A stretch of DNA of 64,000 nucleotides from Aquitalea palustris (GTDB lineage Bacteria > Pseudomonadota > Gammaproteobacteria > Burkholderiales > Chromobacteriaceae). The stretch is from contig NZ_RFAR01000043.1 in the NCBI RefSeq assembly GCF_003693445.1, positions 82,587 to 146,586 on the forward strand. Direction: 5' to 3'. Below, in pieces: positions 1 to 8,740 of this stretch (positions are counted from its first letter, which is position 1; every line of letters starts with the position of its first letter). Under the pieces are notes generated by a model, which was not told where the DNA came from, did no database searches, and saw only the letters and a program-made list of their open reading frames with translations. The translations under genes and the position numbers were made by a program.

Positions 1-1
1 C

Positions 2-1174
2 GATCTGGATCATTTCAAGAACATCAACGACACCCTGGGCCACAACAGCGGCGACGAGCTGCTCAAGCAGGTGGCCAGCCGCCTGTGCGGTGCGGTACGC
101 GAACTGGATACCGTGGGCCGCACCGGTGGCGACGAGTTCGTGCTCATCCTGCCGGCCATCGCCCAGCCGGACGAGGCGGCCCAGGTTGCCGAGCGCATCC
201 TGCGCGCCATGCAGGCACCGTTTGATATCGATGGCAATGCCCTGGTGGTGGGATGCAGCATCGGCATCAGCCTGCTGCCGGGTGATGGCGATGACATCCA
301 GACCCTGCTGATGAATGCCGACCTGGCCATGTACCATGCCAAGGCCCATGGCCGGAATACCTTCCGCTTCTATACCCGCGAAATGAATACCCAGGTGGCA
401 GACCGGCTGCAACTGGAAAACCGGCTGCGCCGGGCGCTGGAACAGGATGAGCTGTTCCTGTTGTTCCAGCCGCAATACGACATCCACAGCCAGGCGCTGA
501 TTGGCTGCGAGGTATTGCTGCGCTGGCAGGACCCGGTAGAAGGATTGATCATGCCCGGCCGCTTCATCCCCATTGCGGAAGACAGCGGGCTGATCGTGCC
601 GCTGGGGCGCTGGGTCATGCGTGAAGCCTGCCTGCAGATGGCACGCTGGCAGGCACAGGGCCTGCAGCTGCCCAAGATCGCCGTCAATGTGTCGGCCCGC
701 CAGCTGGCACGGCTGGACTTCACCGACGAAGTGCGGGATGCGCTGCAAGAGAGCGGCCTGCCCGGCCATTGTCTGGAAATCGAGGTCACTGAAAGCACCC
801 TGATGGAAGACGCCGACCTGGCCTCGCGCCAGCTGGCCATCCTCAAGGCCATGGGGGTGCGGCTATCGGTCGATGACTTTGGCACCGGCTACTCCAGCCT
901 GGCCTACCTCAAGCGCTTTGCCCCGGACACCATCAAGATCGACCGTTCCTTTGTCTGCGACCTGCCCGGCGACAGCGAAGACGCCGCCATCGTGTCCGCC
1001 ATCATCCACCTGGCGCGGGCGCTGGGCATGAGCACGCTGGCCGAAGGCGTGGAAACCGTGGAGCAACGCGACTTCCTACGCCAGCTGGGTTGCGGCGGCC
1101 TTCAGGGCTACCTGCTGGGCAAGCCACAGGACGCCAGCGCCATTGCCCGCCAGCTAGGCGAGCTGGTCAGCTGA
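2..1174 (+). CDS. GGDEF-EAL cyclic-di-GMP protein, C-terminal part
   Basis: The frame is open from the left edge, so the N-terminus, including any sensor domain, lies outside; 390 residues remain. The GGDEF domain has an intact GGDEF signature (visible residues 42-46) and an RELD inhibitory site ending five residues before it, as in product-inhibited diguanylate cyclases. The EAL domain follows, with EVL in place of EAL and with EVTES, DDFGTGYSSL, KIDRSF and AEGVET, the motifs of c-di-GMP phosphodiesterases. Both activities are therefore possible; which one dominates cannot be read from sequence. The last 21 bases overlap the 3' end of the MFS gene on the other strand. Confidence 0.93.
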   Translation, partial: DLDHFKNINDTLGHNSGDELLKQVASRLCGAVRELDTVGRTGGDEFVLILPAIAQPDEAAQVAERILRAMQAPFDIDGNALVVGCSIGISLLPGDGDDIQTLLMNADLAMYHAKAHGRNTFRFYTREMNTQVADRLQLENRLRRALEQDELFLLFQPQYDIHSQALIGCEVLLRWQDPVEGLIMPGRFIPIAEDSGLIVPLGRWVMREACLQMARWQAQGLQLPKIAVNVSARQLARLDFTDEVRDALQESGLPGHCLEIEVTESTLMEDADLASRQLAILKAMGVRLSVDDFGTGYSSLAYLKRFAPDTIKIDRSFVCDLPGDSEDAAIVSAIIHLARALGMSTLAEGVETVEQRDFLRQLGCGGLQGYLLGKPQDASAIARQLGELVS

Positions 1175-2569
1175 CAGCCGGCCCTCCGTGCGGGCCAGCT
1201 CGGCCGCCTGCGGACGCGGTATCAGCAAGGAAGTCAGCCAGGCCAGGCACACAATGCCCAAGCCGGCGAGCATGCCGCTGGCAGCAGCGGGAACGCCCGG
1301 CAGCCAGACAGGCAGCGCAGGCAAGACAGCAAAGCTGAGCCCGGCCCCCAGATTGAAGGCCCCCGCGTTCAGGCCGGGTAACAGCCCCGGATATTGCGGC
1401 GGCGACAGCACCACGCCCAGGCCATTCAGCATGATATTGGCCGTACCGGCATAAGCCACGCCGGCCAGCACGCAGGCAGCTGCCATCCACCACAGCTTGT
1501 ACAGGCCCAAAACCAGCATCAGCACGATGGCCAGCATGCTGCCGGCCAAGCCCAGCCGCAATACCCGGCCATATCCCCATTGCGGCGCCAGCCGCCCCGC
1601 CCATGGCCCCACCAGCCAGCCCACCAGCGCATAGGGGGTCAGCAACAACCAGGAAGCATGATCCGCCGCCAGGCCAAAGCCACTGCCCGCTTGCTGGGCA
1701 TGCGCCATCACCAGGCCATTGATGATGGCGAACACGCCGCTCATGGTCAGTATCGTGGTCAGCAGCAAGGCCCAGGTGCTGCGCTGGCGCAGGATATCCA
1801 GGGCCACCAGCGGCTGCGGGCTGTGCTGCTGCCGGCGCAGGAACAGCGCAAAAGCCACTAGCGCCAGCAAAACCATGCCACCGATGCCGCCCCACTGGGC
1901 CGGGCCTGGCGAGGCCGCCAGATTCAGCGCCCACAGCAGGCTGGCCAGCGTCAGCACCAGCCACCCCACGCCGGGCCAGTCCATGGCTGCCCCGGCTGAC
2001 GGGCGCGACTCGGGTGCATACCTGGCAACCAGCACACAGGCCACGGCGGCGACGATGGCAATGCACCAGAATACCGCCCGAAAACCGAAGTGGGTCGCCA
2101 GTAGCCCTCCGGCAATGGCATCGATGCCGGCGATGCCACCATTGACCGCCGTGATCACTCCCATCAGCAGGCCGTAGCGCCGGGGCTCATTCACCTCGTG
2201 GTAGAGCATCAGCAGACAGATCGGCACCACCGGGCCGGCTACCCCCTGGACCAGCCGGGCCAGTTGCAGTACCGCGATGGAAGGTGCCAGTGCTGCCAGT
2301 ACGCTACCACCCAGCATGATCAACAACATGCCCAATAACACGCGCCGCCGGCCCAGCATGTCGCCCAGACGGGGCAGAAACAGCGAAAACAGGGCGGCAG
2401 CGGTGAAAAAGGCCGTCTGCGACATGCCTACGGCGGCATCGCTGGCCTGCAATTCGCGGGCGATGGTCACCAGCACCGGGCTGAGCATGCTGGCATTCAG
2501 CTGAAACGCGATACAGGCGGCCAGCAGCGCTGTCATCAGGCTGGCGATGGAAGGGGCGGACCGGTTCAT
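1154..2569 (-). CDS. MFS transporter
   Basis: A 471-residue hydrophobic protein of the major facilitator superfamily. The loop motif GDMLGRRRVLL near residue 70 is the MFS signature between helices 2 and 3, and LVQGVAGPVVP is a typical helix-5-like segment; the length suits a 12-14 helix drug/H+ antiporter-type member. The start overlaps the stop of the nucleoside hydrolase by four bases (ATGA), so the two are probably translationally coupled. A nucleoside or base substrate is a reasonable inference from that coupling but is not shown by the sequence. The 3' end overlaps the convergent GGDEF-EAL gene. Confidence 0.85.
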   Translation of the reverse strand: MNRSAPSIASLMTALLAACIAFQLNASMLSPVLVTIARELQASDAAVGMSQTAFFTAAALFSLFLPRLGDMLGRRRVLLGMLLIMLGGSVLAALAPSIAVLQLARLVQGVAGPVVPICLLMLYHEVNEPRRYGLLMGVITAVNGGIAGIDAIAGGLLATHFGFRAVFWCIAIVAAVACVLVARYAPESRPSAGAAMDWPGVGWLVLTLASLLWALNLAASPGPAQWGGIGGMVLLALVAFALFLRRQQHSPQPLVALDILRQRSTWALLLTTILTMSGVFAIINGLVMAHAQQAGSGFGLAADHASWLLLTPYALVGWLVGPWAGRLAPQWGYGRVLRLGLAGSMLAIVLMLVLGLYKLWWMAAACVLAGVAYAGTANIMLNGLGVVLSPPQYPGLLPGLNAGAFNLGAGLSFAVLPALPVWLPGVPAAASGMLAGLGIVCLAWLTSLLIPRPQAAELARTEGRLSADQLA

Positions 2570-3510
2570 GACTGCCCCGCGCCGATACGTTGCAAAGCGT
2601 CAATGACCATATCCCAGAAGTAGGCATGGTCCAGCTGTACCGCAACCTGGGTATGGCAGTCTGCTGGCGGCGGCGCACGGAAATCGGCCACGGTCATGCC
2701 CAGTGTCAGCGCACCCTGTAGCTCCACATCCAGCGGTGCCTTGCGCACGGTCATGACCTGCGGGTCGATGACATAGGCCACGGCACAGGGGTCATGCACC
2801 GGCGGAGAGGTAAAGCCCTGTTCACGGCGGTAGGTCTCGCCAAAGAAGGCCAGCAGTTCCTGCACGAAGCGGGCCGGGGCCGTCCCCAGCGCGGCAATGC
2901 GCGCCTGTACATCAGGGGTGGCCAATGCCTGGTGGGTTAGGTCCAGCCCCACCATGGTGAGCGGCCATGCTGTGTGGAACACGATGTGGGCGGCCTCGGG
3001 ATCGATCTTGATATTGAACTCGGCCACCGCGCTCCAGTTGCCGGTGTGATAGCAACCACCCATCAACACCACCTCGCGCACCCGGCTGGCAATGCGTGGC
3101 TCCTTGCGTACCGCCAGCGCGATATTGCTCAGCGCGCCGGTCGGCACCAGCGTGATCTCCCCCGGCGGGTACTGCATGATCAGCTCGATGATCAGATCCA
3201 CCGCATGGCGCGGATCCAGCTGGCGTCGTGGCGCTGGCAACTGCGGGCCATCCATGCCGCTATCGCCGTGGATGGAGGGCGCCACTTCGATTTCCCGCAC
3301 CAGTGGACGTGGGCAACCCGCAGCAATGGGGACCTGGATGCCCGCTATTTCGGCCACGGCCAGCGCATTGCGCGTCACCTTTTCCAGTGTCTGGTTACCG
3401 GCGACCGTGGTGACCGCCAACAGTTCGATGGCCGGACTGCCGTGTGCCAGCAGCATGGCGATGGCATCATCGTGGCCAGGGTCGCAATCGAGGATGATCT
3501 TGCGGGGCAT
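2566..3510 (-). CDS. Nucleoside hydrolase (IunH/RihA family)
   Basis: A 314-residue N-ribohydrolase that splits ribonucleosides into base and ribose. The N-terminal DCDPGHDDA motif holds the four aspartates (D8, D10, D14, D15) that bind catalytic calcium; TGALSNIALA corresponds to the family's TGPLTNIA segment, and a C-terminal VHDPCAVA supplies the last calcium-binding aspartate. The length is normal for the family. Purine or pyrimidine preference cannot be decided. It is the first gene of a two-gene unit with the MFS transporter, suggesting nucleoside uptake and breakdown. Confidence 0.93.
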   Translation of the reverse strand: MPRKIILDCDPGHDDAIAMLLAHGSPAIELLAVTTVAGNQTLEKVTRNALAVAEIAGIQVPIAAGCPRPLVREIEVAPSIHGDSGMDGPQLPAPRRQLDPRHAVDLIIELIMQYPPGEITLVPTGALSNIALAVRKEPRIASRVREVVLMGGCYHTGNWSAVAEFNIKIDPEAAHIVFHTAWPLTMVGLDLTHQALATPDVQARIAALGTAPARFVQELLAFFGETYRREQGFTSPPVHDPCAVAYVIDPQVMTVRKAPLDVELQGALTLGMTVADFRAPPPADCHTQVAVQLDHAYFWDMVIDALQRIGAGQS

Positions 3511-3602
3511 GGGGTGTCCTTATGCGGGCGATGAAAACAGGGCTGCCATTGTGAACCGGCGACCAGCCCGGTGAATGCTGGCGCAAACGCCAGTTTCCAC
3601 CA

Positions 3603-4799
3603 TCAATCCGCCGTGGCGGCCGTGGCCGGCCCCAGCCAGTGTTCCACCAGCCGTACCCAGAAACTGGCGGCCAGCGGCAAGGCCTGGTCGTTGAAGTCAT
3701 AACCGGGGTTGTGCACCATGCAGCCGCCCTCACCATCGCCATTGCCGACAATGAAGTAGCAGCCGGGCACCTGCTCCAGCCAATAGGCAAAGTCCTCGCT
3801 GCCGGTCAGCGGCTCCAGATCGCGGATAACGTTGTGTTCACCCAGCCACTCGCTTGCCAGCAACATGGCCTGCTGGGTGATGACATCATCGTTGACCAGT
3901 ACCGGGTAGCCATGCTGAAACCGCACCTCGGCCCGCGCGCCGAAACCGGCGGCATGCTGCTCGGCCAGTTGGTGGATACGCTGGTGCAGCAGCTCACGCA
4001 CGGCCGGATTCAGCGCGCGTACGGTGAGGCGCAATTCGGCGCTGGCAGGAATCACATTGGCAGCATCACCGGCCAGAATGGCCCCCACGGTGAGTACGGC
4101 GGTTTCCAGCGGTGGCACATTGCGCGAGACGATGGTCTGCAATGCCAGCACCAGCGAGGCGGCCACCACCACCGGGTCGACGGCACGTTGTGGCATCGCG
4201 CCATGGCCACCCGTGCCGTGGATCAGAATGGTGATGGTATCGGTGGAGGCCATGAAGGCACCGGCACGGAAACCCAGCTTGCCCAGCGGGATGCCCGGCA
4301 TATTGTGCAGGGCGAAGATGGCATCGCAGGGAAAGCGCTGAAACAGCCCCTCATCCAGCATGCGCTTGGCTCCGGAGCCGCCATGACCCTCCTCCGCCGG
4401 CTGGAAAATCAGGTGCAGGGTGCCGGCAAAACGCCGGCTGTGTGCCAGCTCGCAAGCGGCGGCCAGCAGGATGGCGGTGTGGCCATCGTGGCCGCAGGCA
4501 TGCATCTTGCCATCGATACGGCTGGCCCAGGGCAGGCCGGTTTCCTCCTGGATGGGCAGGGCGTCCATATCGGCCCGCAGACCAATGGTCCGCCCGCGAC
4601 CGCAATGCAGTGTCGCCACCACCCCGGTGCCGCCTATGCCCTCGGTGAGCTGGTAGCCCCACTCTTGCAGCTTTTCCATCACCAGCCGCCGGGTATTGAA
4701 TTCCTCGAAACCCAGTTCGGGATGGGCATGCAGCTGGTGGCGCAGGGCCACCATTTCATCGTTGATACGCAGGATGCCGGGCAGGATGGCGCTGTGCAT
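3603..4799 (-). CDS. M20 family amidohydrolase (hippurate hydrolase-like)
   Basis: A 398-residue metallo-amidohydrolase of the M20D group (HipO, IAA-amino acid hydrolase, N-acyl amino acid deacylase). Visible signatures are GLRADMDALPI, the metal-binding HACGHDGH, QPAEEGHGG with the catalytic and metal glutamates, and GSEDFAYWLE near the C-terminus. There is no signal peptide, so it should be cytoplasmic. The acyl-amino acid substrate cannot be told from sequence. It lies between the nucleoside hydrolase unit and tamB and seems to be a single-gene unit. Confidence 0.9.
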   Translation of the reverse strand: MHSAILPGILRINDEMVALRHQLHAHPELGFEEFNTRRLVMEKLQEWGYQLTEGIGGTGVVATLHCGRGRTIGLRADMDALPIQEETGLPWASRIDGKMHACGHDGHTAILLAAACELAHSRRFAGTLHLIFQPAEEGHGGSGAKRMLDEGLFQRFPCDAIFALHNMPGIPLGKLGFRAGAFMASTDTITILIHGTGGHGAMPQRAVDPVVVAASLVLALQTIVSRNVPPLETAVLTVGAILAGDAANVIPASAELRLTVRALNPAVRELLHQRIHQLAEQHAAGFGARAEVRFQHGYPVLVNDDVITQQAMLLASEWLGEHNVIRDLEPLTGSEDFAYWLEQVPGCYFIVGNGDGEGGCMVHNPGYDFNDQALPLAASFWVRLVEHWLGPATAATAD

Positions 4800-4842
4800 G
4801 GAAACAGTCTCCGCAATCAGGAACAGGACTGCAAAGACTGGG

Positions 4843-4896
4843 AGAAAACTGCTGGCGGGCGATACCGGGACAAAGTGCAGGGCTGCCCGCCAGCAG
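4843..4896 (-). terminator. Hairpin terminator after tamB
   Basis: Perfect 12-bp inverted repeat: CTGCTGGCGGGC at 4849-4860 and its complement at 4885-4896, with a 24-nt loop. Read on the minus strand the second arm is followed by TTTTCTCC. It starts 8 bases after the tamB stop codon, so it probably ends the tamA-tamB transcript. Confidence 0.65.
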
Positions 4897-4903
4897 TGGG
4901 TAG

Positions 4904-7900
4904 CTAATCGAAGCGCAGGGTGTAGCGCGACTCCACCGAGGTATTGGTGCCGGCACGCAAGACCATGGACCAGCCCTTGCTCAGCTGGTAGGCCAGCTTG
5001 ACCGCCTGATCCGCGCTGGTCACGCCATATTCGTAACCCAGGTAGAGTTCGCGGGTGAGCTGGCGCCCCACCGTCACCACCTGCTCGGCCGGGCTTACCG
5101 TACCATTAGCCAGGGTTCTTTCCTTGCGGCTGGCCAGCCCCAGCTCGTCGAACAGGCCAACCTGATCATTGATGGAACCGGCCAGCATCATGCCGGCGGA
5201 AGCCGCCAGCGCAGCATCGTCGCGGTCGCCGCTGGCGGCATGGCCCAGCACCAGCCAGGACAGCTTGTCCTTTTCCGACATCGATTCATCAGCCACCAGC
5301 CGGATGCGCGGCGCGGCCACGCTGCCAGAGACCTCTACACCAGCCCCCACCGGCGACAGGTGACGCTTGGCCACGACATTCAGCACCGGATTGTCCAGCG
5401 GGCCGACAAAACTGATGATGCCTTGTTCGATGTCCAGATCCTGGCCATACGCCTTGTAGCGCCCCTTCACTACCCGGACCTGTCCGCGCGCGCCCGGCGG
5501 CATGCCCGGATTGGCCGTGACCTTGACCACGCCGGTCAGCTCCACGTCCAGACCCTGGCCGACCAGGCGGAAACGCTCGCCCAGATCAAGATCCAGCGCC
5601 ACGGTGAGCGGCAGGCTGGCAAAGGCTGACGGCTCGGCAGTCTCTCGCCCCTTGACCACCACGTCATCGCTCAGGCTGGGCGCACCGGTCTTGGGCAGGT
5701 CGATACGGCCCTGATCGGCACGAATACGGCCAGTCAGCGAAATTTTCCGGTCCACCATGCTCAGTTCGGTGCTGCCGGACACCACCAGCTTGCGGCTGGG
5801 CTTATCGAACACACTGAACTTGTCCAGCGTGACCCGCACTCTGGCATCCGGGCCGGCTTCTTTCATATCCAGACTACCGCTGGCGCTGACTTCGCCCTGG
5901 CCACCGGCAAAACGCAGTTTGTCGAGAATCAGGCTGCGGCCACTCAGTCTGGCCTGCAGCACACCGTCTCCCAACCGGATACCGGTTTTGTGGTCGGCCA
6001 GCAGCAGCTTGCTACCCAGGATGGAACCCTGCGCTTGCAACTGCCCTAATGGCCCAGCCAGCGCCAGATTGGCCGACAGCTGGCCGGACAGTTCGAGCGA
6101 GGGTGATGACAGCTGCGCCAGGGCCGCCAATGACGGCAGTGACAACGAGGCGGTGGCTGCCAGCGGGGTGCGGCTATCGATCACCCCGCCATTCCACGGC
6201 AGGCTGCCCTTGCCTGTCAGCTGGGCATAGCGGCTGTCGATGTCGGTGTCGAACAACAGGCTGCCTCCGTCAAAATGCAGCTTGAGCTGCGCAGCCTTCA
6301 GGCCCAGTGCGGCAGGACGTCCGGCCTCGGCCGGCAGGCTGATGTCGCCGGCCACGCGTTTCAGCCAGAGCTGGCCTTGCGGCCGATTACCGTTCAGCTT
6401 CAGATCCCAGCCACTATCCAGCAGCAGATTCTGCTCGACCGGCAGCTGCAGCAGCGGGGCCAGTTCGGCGAGCCGCAAGCCCTCGGCATGTCCGCGCGTG
6501 CTCAGGTCGCCATTGCTGCTACGGGTCAGCTCGCTCAGGCTCAGGCTGCCACCCAGTAGCGCGAGCCGGGTACTCCCCAGTTTGATGCGTGCCGCCCCCG
6601 CTTCCAGTGCCAGCGGGGTTTGCAGGCTCAGTCCGGGCTTGCCAGTGATCTCCAGCCGCTCCAGCACGCCTTGCCACTGGCCACTATTGACCGGCAGACC
6701 ACCACTGGCCGCCAGCTGTACACCATAGGGGCGGCCATCCAGCCGTAATCGTCCATCCAGCTGCAGGTGATGGCGAGTGCGGGTGCCACTGCCCTGCGCC
6801 CGCAGTTGCTCGGCACTGAAACTGCCGGCCTGCAGCTTGTCCGCCGCCAGTTGCAAACGGAAAGGACTGCTGGGGTCGGCCTTGATGTCGCCGTCCAGGC
6901 TCAGGCTCTGTACTGCCAGATTACCAGGCAGGCGCAGCCGCTCGGCGCGCAGGCTGGCGCTAAGCAGCGGCACCTTGGGAGTCCCGGCCAGTTCGGCCTG
7001 ACCCTTGATCACGCCGGAGAAATCCCGTCCCAGTAGCGCCAGATTGGGAGCATCGATCAACAGCTTGAGTTTGTCGCCGGGCGCACCATAGGCACCGCTG
7101 GCCTGCAGCCGGTTGCTGGCCAGCCTGAGGTCGGCCGCCAGCTGGCGCACACGCTGCCCCTGCCAGTCGGTACTGAGCTGGCCGGACAGCGCAGCACCGG
7201 ACAGCCGGCTGGGGGCGAACTGCAGTCCCAGCTTGCCGCTGAGCGGCTCTGCCAGCTGACCGCTGGCCTTGATGGCCGCATTCAGTTCGCCAACCGGCAA
7301 ACCGGCTTGCAAGCGGGAAGGATCAGCCTTGAGCAATTTGCCTTCCAGCTGGTATTCCTGCCGTCCCTCCAGCCCCAGCTGCCCACTGAGCGCCACCTTG
7401 CCGGCACCGGCAGTCAGATCAAGCTGGCGCAGCAGCAGCACCTTGCCGCCTGCTGCCTGCTGAAAGCCCACAGCGGTCTGCAATTGCAGGGTCTTGCCAT
7501 ACAGGCTGGCCTTGATGTCGGGTCCGCTGAGTGCGCCGACCACCCGTGCCGTGCCCTTGATGACATCATCCGGCGCAGCCTCATGCAGGGTACGCAGGCC
7601 GATATTGTGCAGCAGCGCCACGATGTCCAGCGAGTTGTGCTCGACCTTGCCGGTGAGGTTGAGCTGACCACCGCCCAGTTGGGCCATCAGCTTGTCCAGA
7701 TGCAGTGCTTTTTCGTCGGCGCGGAACTCACCCACCAGCAGCGACAAGGGGAGCTGGCTGGCTGACAGCGGGCCGGGCTGGCTGTTGAGCAGGGACAGCC
7801 CGCCCTTGATGCGTGGCCCGCCATCAGGCTCGGCATGAATGGCAAAACCGAGCCGGGCCTTGGGCCAGGCCGGCATGATGGCCTGCGGATTGATGCCGCC

Positions 7901-8740
7901 AACGCGTACATCCAGCCGGCGGAAGCGGTTATAGGGGTTAAGGGCAAAGGGATGGAGCTGGCCATGTGCCTCGGCCAGCATGCCCTTGCCGCTGGCCGTG
8001 CCATCCACTTGCAGTTGCAGCAGGCTGCCGCCCAGCTTCAGTCCGGCCAGCAGAGGAATCTGCTCCAGCTCACCCTGCGCCTGCAGCTGGCCGCGGAGGG
8101 CAAAGGGGCTGCTGTCGGCCAGTTGCAGCGTGGCACTGCTACTGCCCCAGGGGGTTTGCAGCCGGTGTAGCTGCATACGGTGCTGCTGCCGGTCGTAACG
8201 ATAGCTCGCCTGCAAACCGTATAGCCGCAGATCGGCCGGCAACAGGGTAAGGCTGTCCAGGCCCAGCTTGTCCACTTGCACCGCCAGCGGCAGTGACAAG
8301 GAGGCTGGCGCACCGGTGGCCGGCGTGGGCGGGCTGGGCCGCGTCGTCAACCGCACATGACCAATGCTCAGTGCCTGCACCTGTAGCTGGCCCTGCCATA
8401 AGGCTGCCGGCTGCCACTGCAGTTGCAGGCGGTCGATGTCGGCATCCTCGTACTGCGCACGCCAGCGGATATCGTGCAGAGTGAAGCCCGACCACAGCGT
8501 GCCCTCACTACGCGCGATGCTCAGTTGCTGCCCGGTCAGCACTGGTAGCTGCTGGCACAACCAGGCAAAACCCTGCTCATTACCAGTCAGCCAGCCCAGG
8601 GCCGTGAACAGGGCCAGCACCAGCAGCAGGCAGACATAGCGCCACCAGCGCCGGCGAGGCCGGGCCGGCGGCGTGGCTGGCACTGAGGTGTCCGGCGGGG
8701 ATGGTGGGGACGGGGGGACGGGGGGCAGGTTTTCGCTCAT
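4904..8740 (-). CDS. tamB: TamB, translocation and assembly module inner-membrane subunit
   Basis: A 1278-residue protein with a proline-rich cytoplasmic N-terminus, one signal anchor (about residues 33-52) and a very long periplasmic part built of repeated amphipathic beta-strand segments, as in the AsmA-like/TamB bridge family. The conserved C-terminal DUF490 region ends in a beta-barrel-like RYTLRFD tail. With TamA it spans the envelope and is linked to outer-membrane protein assembly and phospholipid transport. It is encoded directly after tamA with a one-base overlap, the usual arrangement. Confidence 0.95.
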   Translation of the reverse strand: MSENLPPVPPSPPSPPDTSVPATPPARPRRRWWRYVCLLLVLALFTALGWLTGNEQGFAWLCQQLPVLTGQQLSIARSEGTLWSGFTLHDIRWRAQYEDADIDRLQLQWQPAALWQGQLQVQALSIGHVRLTTRPSPPTPATGAPASLSLPLAVQVDKLGLDSLTLLPADLRLYGLQASYRYDRQQHRMQLHRLQTPWGSSSATLQLADSSPFALRGQLQAQGELEQIPLLAGLKLGGSLLQLQVDGTASGKGMLAEAHGQLHPFALNPYNRFRRLDVRVGGINPQAIMPAWPKARLGFAIHAEPDGGPRIKGGLSLLNSQPGPLSASQLPLSLLVGEFRADEKALHLDKLMAQLGGGQLNLTGKVEHNSLDIVALLHNIGLRTLHEAAPDDVIKGTARVVGALSGPDIKASLYGKTLQLQTAVGFQQAAGGKVLLLRQLDLTAGAGKVALSGQLGLEGRQEYQLEGKLLKADPSRLQAGLPVGELNAAIKASGQLAEPLSGKLGLQFAPSRLSGAALSGQLSTDWQGQRVRQLAADLRLASNRLQASGAYGAPGDKLKLLIDAPNLALLGRDFSGVIKGQAELAGTPKVPLLSASLRAERLRLPGNLAVQSLSLDGDIKADPSSPFRLQLAADKLQAGSFSAEQLRAQGSGTRTRHHLQLDGRLRLDGRPYGVQLAASGGLPVNSGQWQGVLERLEITGKPGLSLQTPLALEAGAARIKLGSTRLALLGGSLSLSELTRSSNGDLSTRGHAEGLRLAELAPLLQLPVEQNLLLDSGWDLKLNGNRPQGQLWLKRVAGDISLPAEAGRPAALGLKAAQLKLHFDGGSLLFDTDIDSRYAQLTGKGSLPWNGGVIDSRTPLAATASLSLPSLAALAQLSSPSLELSGQLSANLALAGPLGQLQAQGSILGSKLLLADHKTGIRLGDGVLQARLSGRSLILDKLRFAGGQGEVSASGSLDMKEAGPDARVRVTLDKFSVFDKPSRKLVVSGSTELSMVDRKISLTGRIRADQGRIDLPKTGAPSLSDDVVVKGRETAEPSAFASLPLTVALDLDLGERFRLVGQGLDVELTGVVKVTANPGMPPGARGQVRVVKGRYKAYGQDLDIEQGIISFVGPLDNPVLNVVAKRHLSPVGAGVEVSGSVAAPRIRLVADESMSEKDKLSWLVLGHAASGDRDDAALAASAGMMLAGSINDQVGLFDELGLASRKERTLANGTVSPAEQVVTVGRQLTRELYLGYEYGVTSADQAVKLAYQLSKGWSMVLRAGTNTSVESRYTLRFD

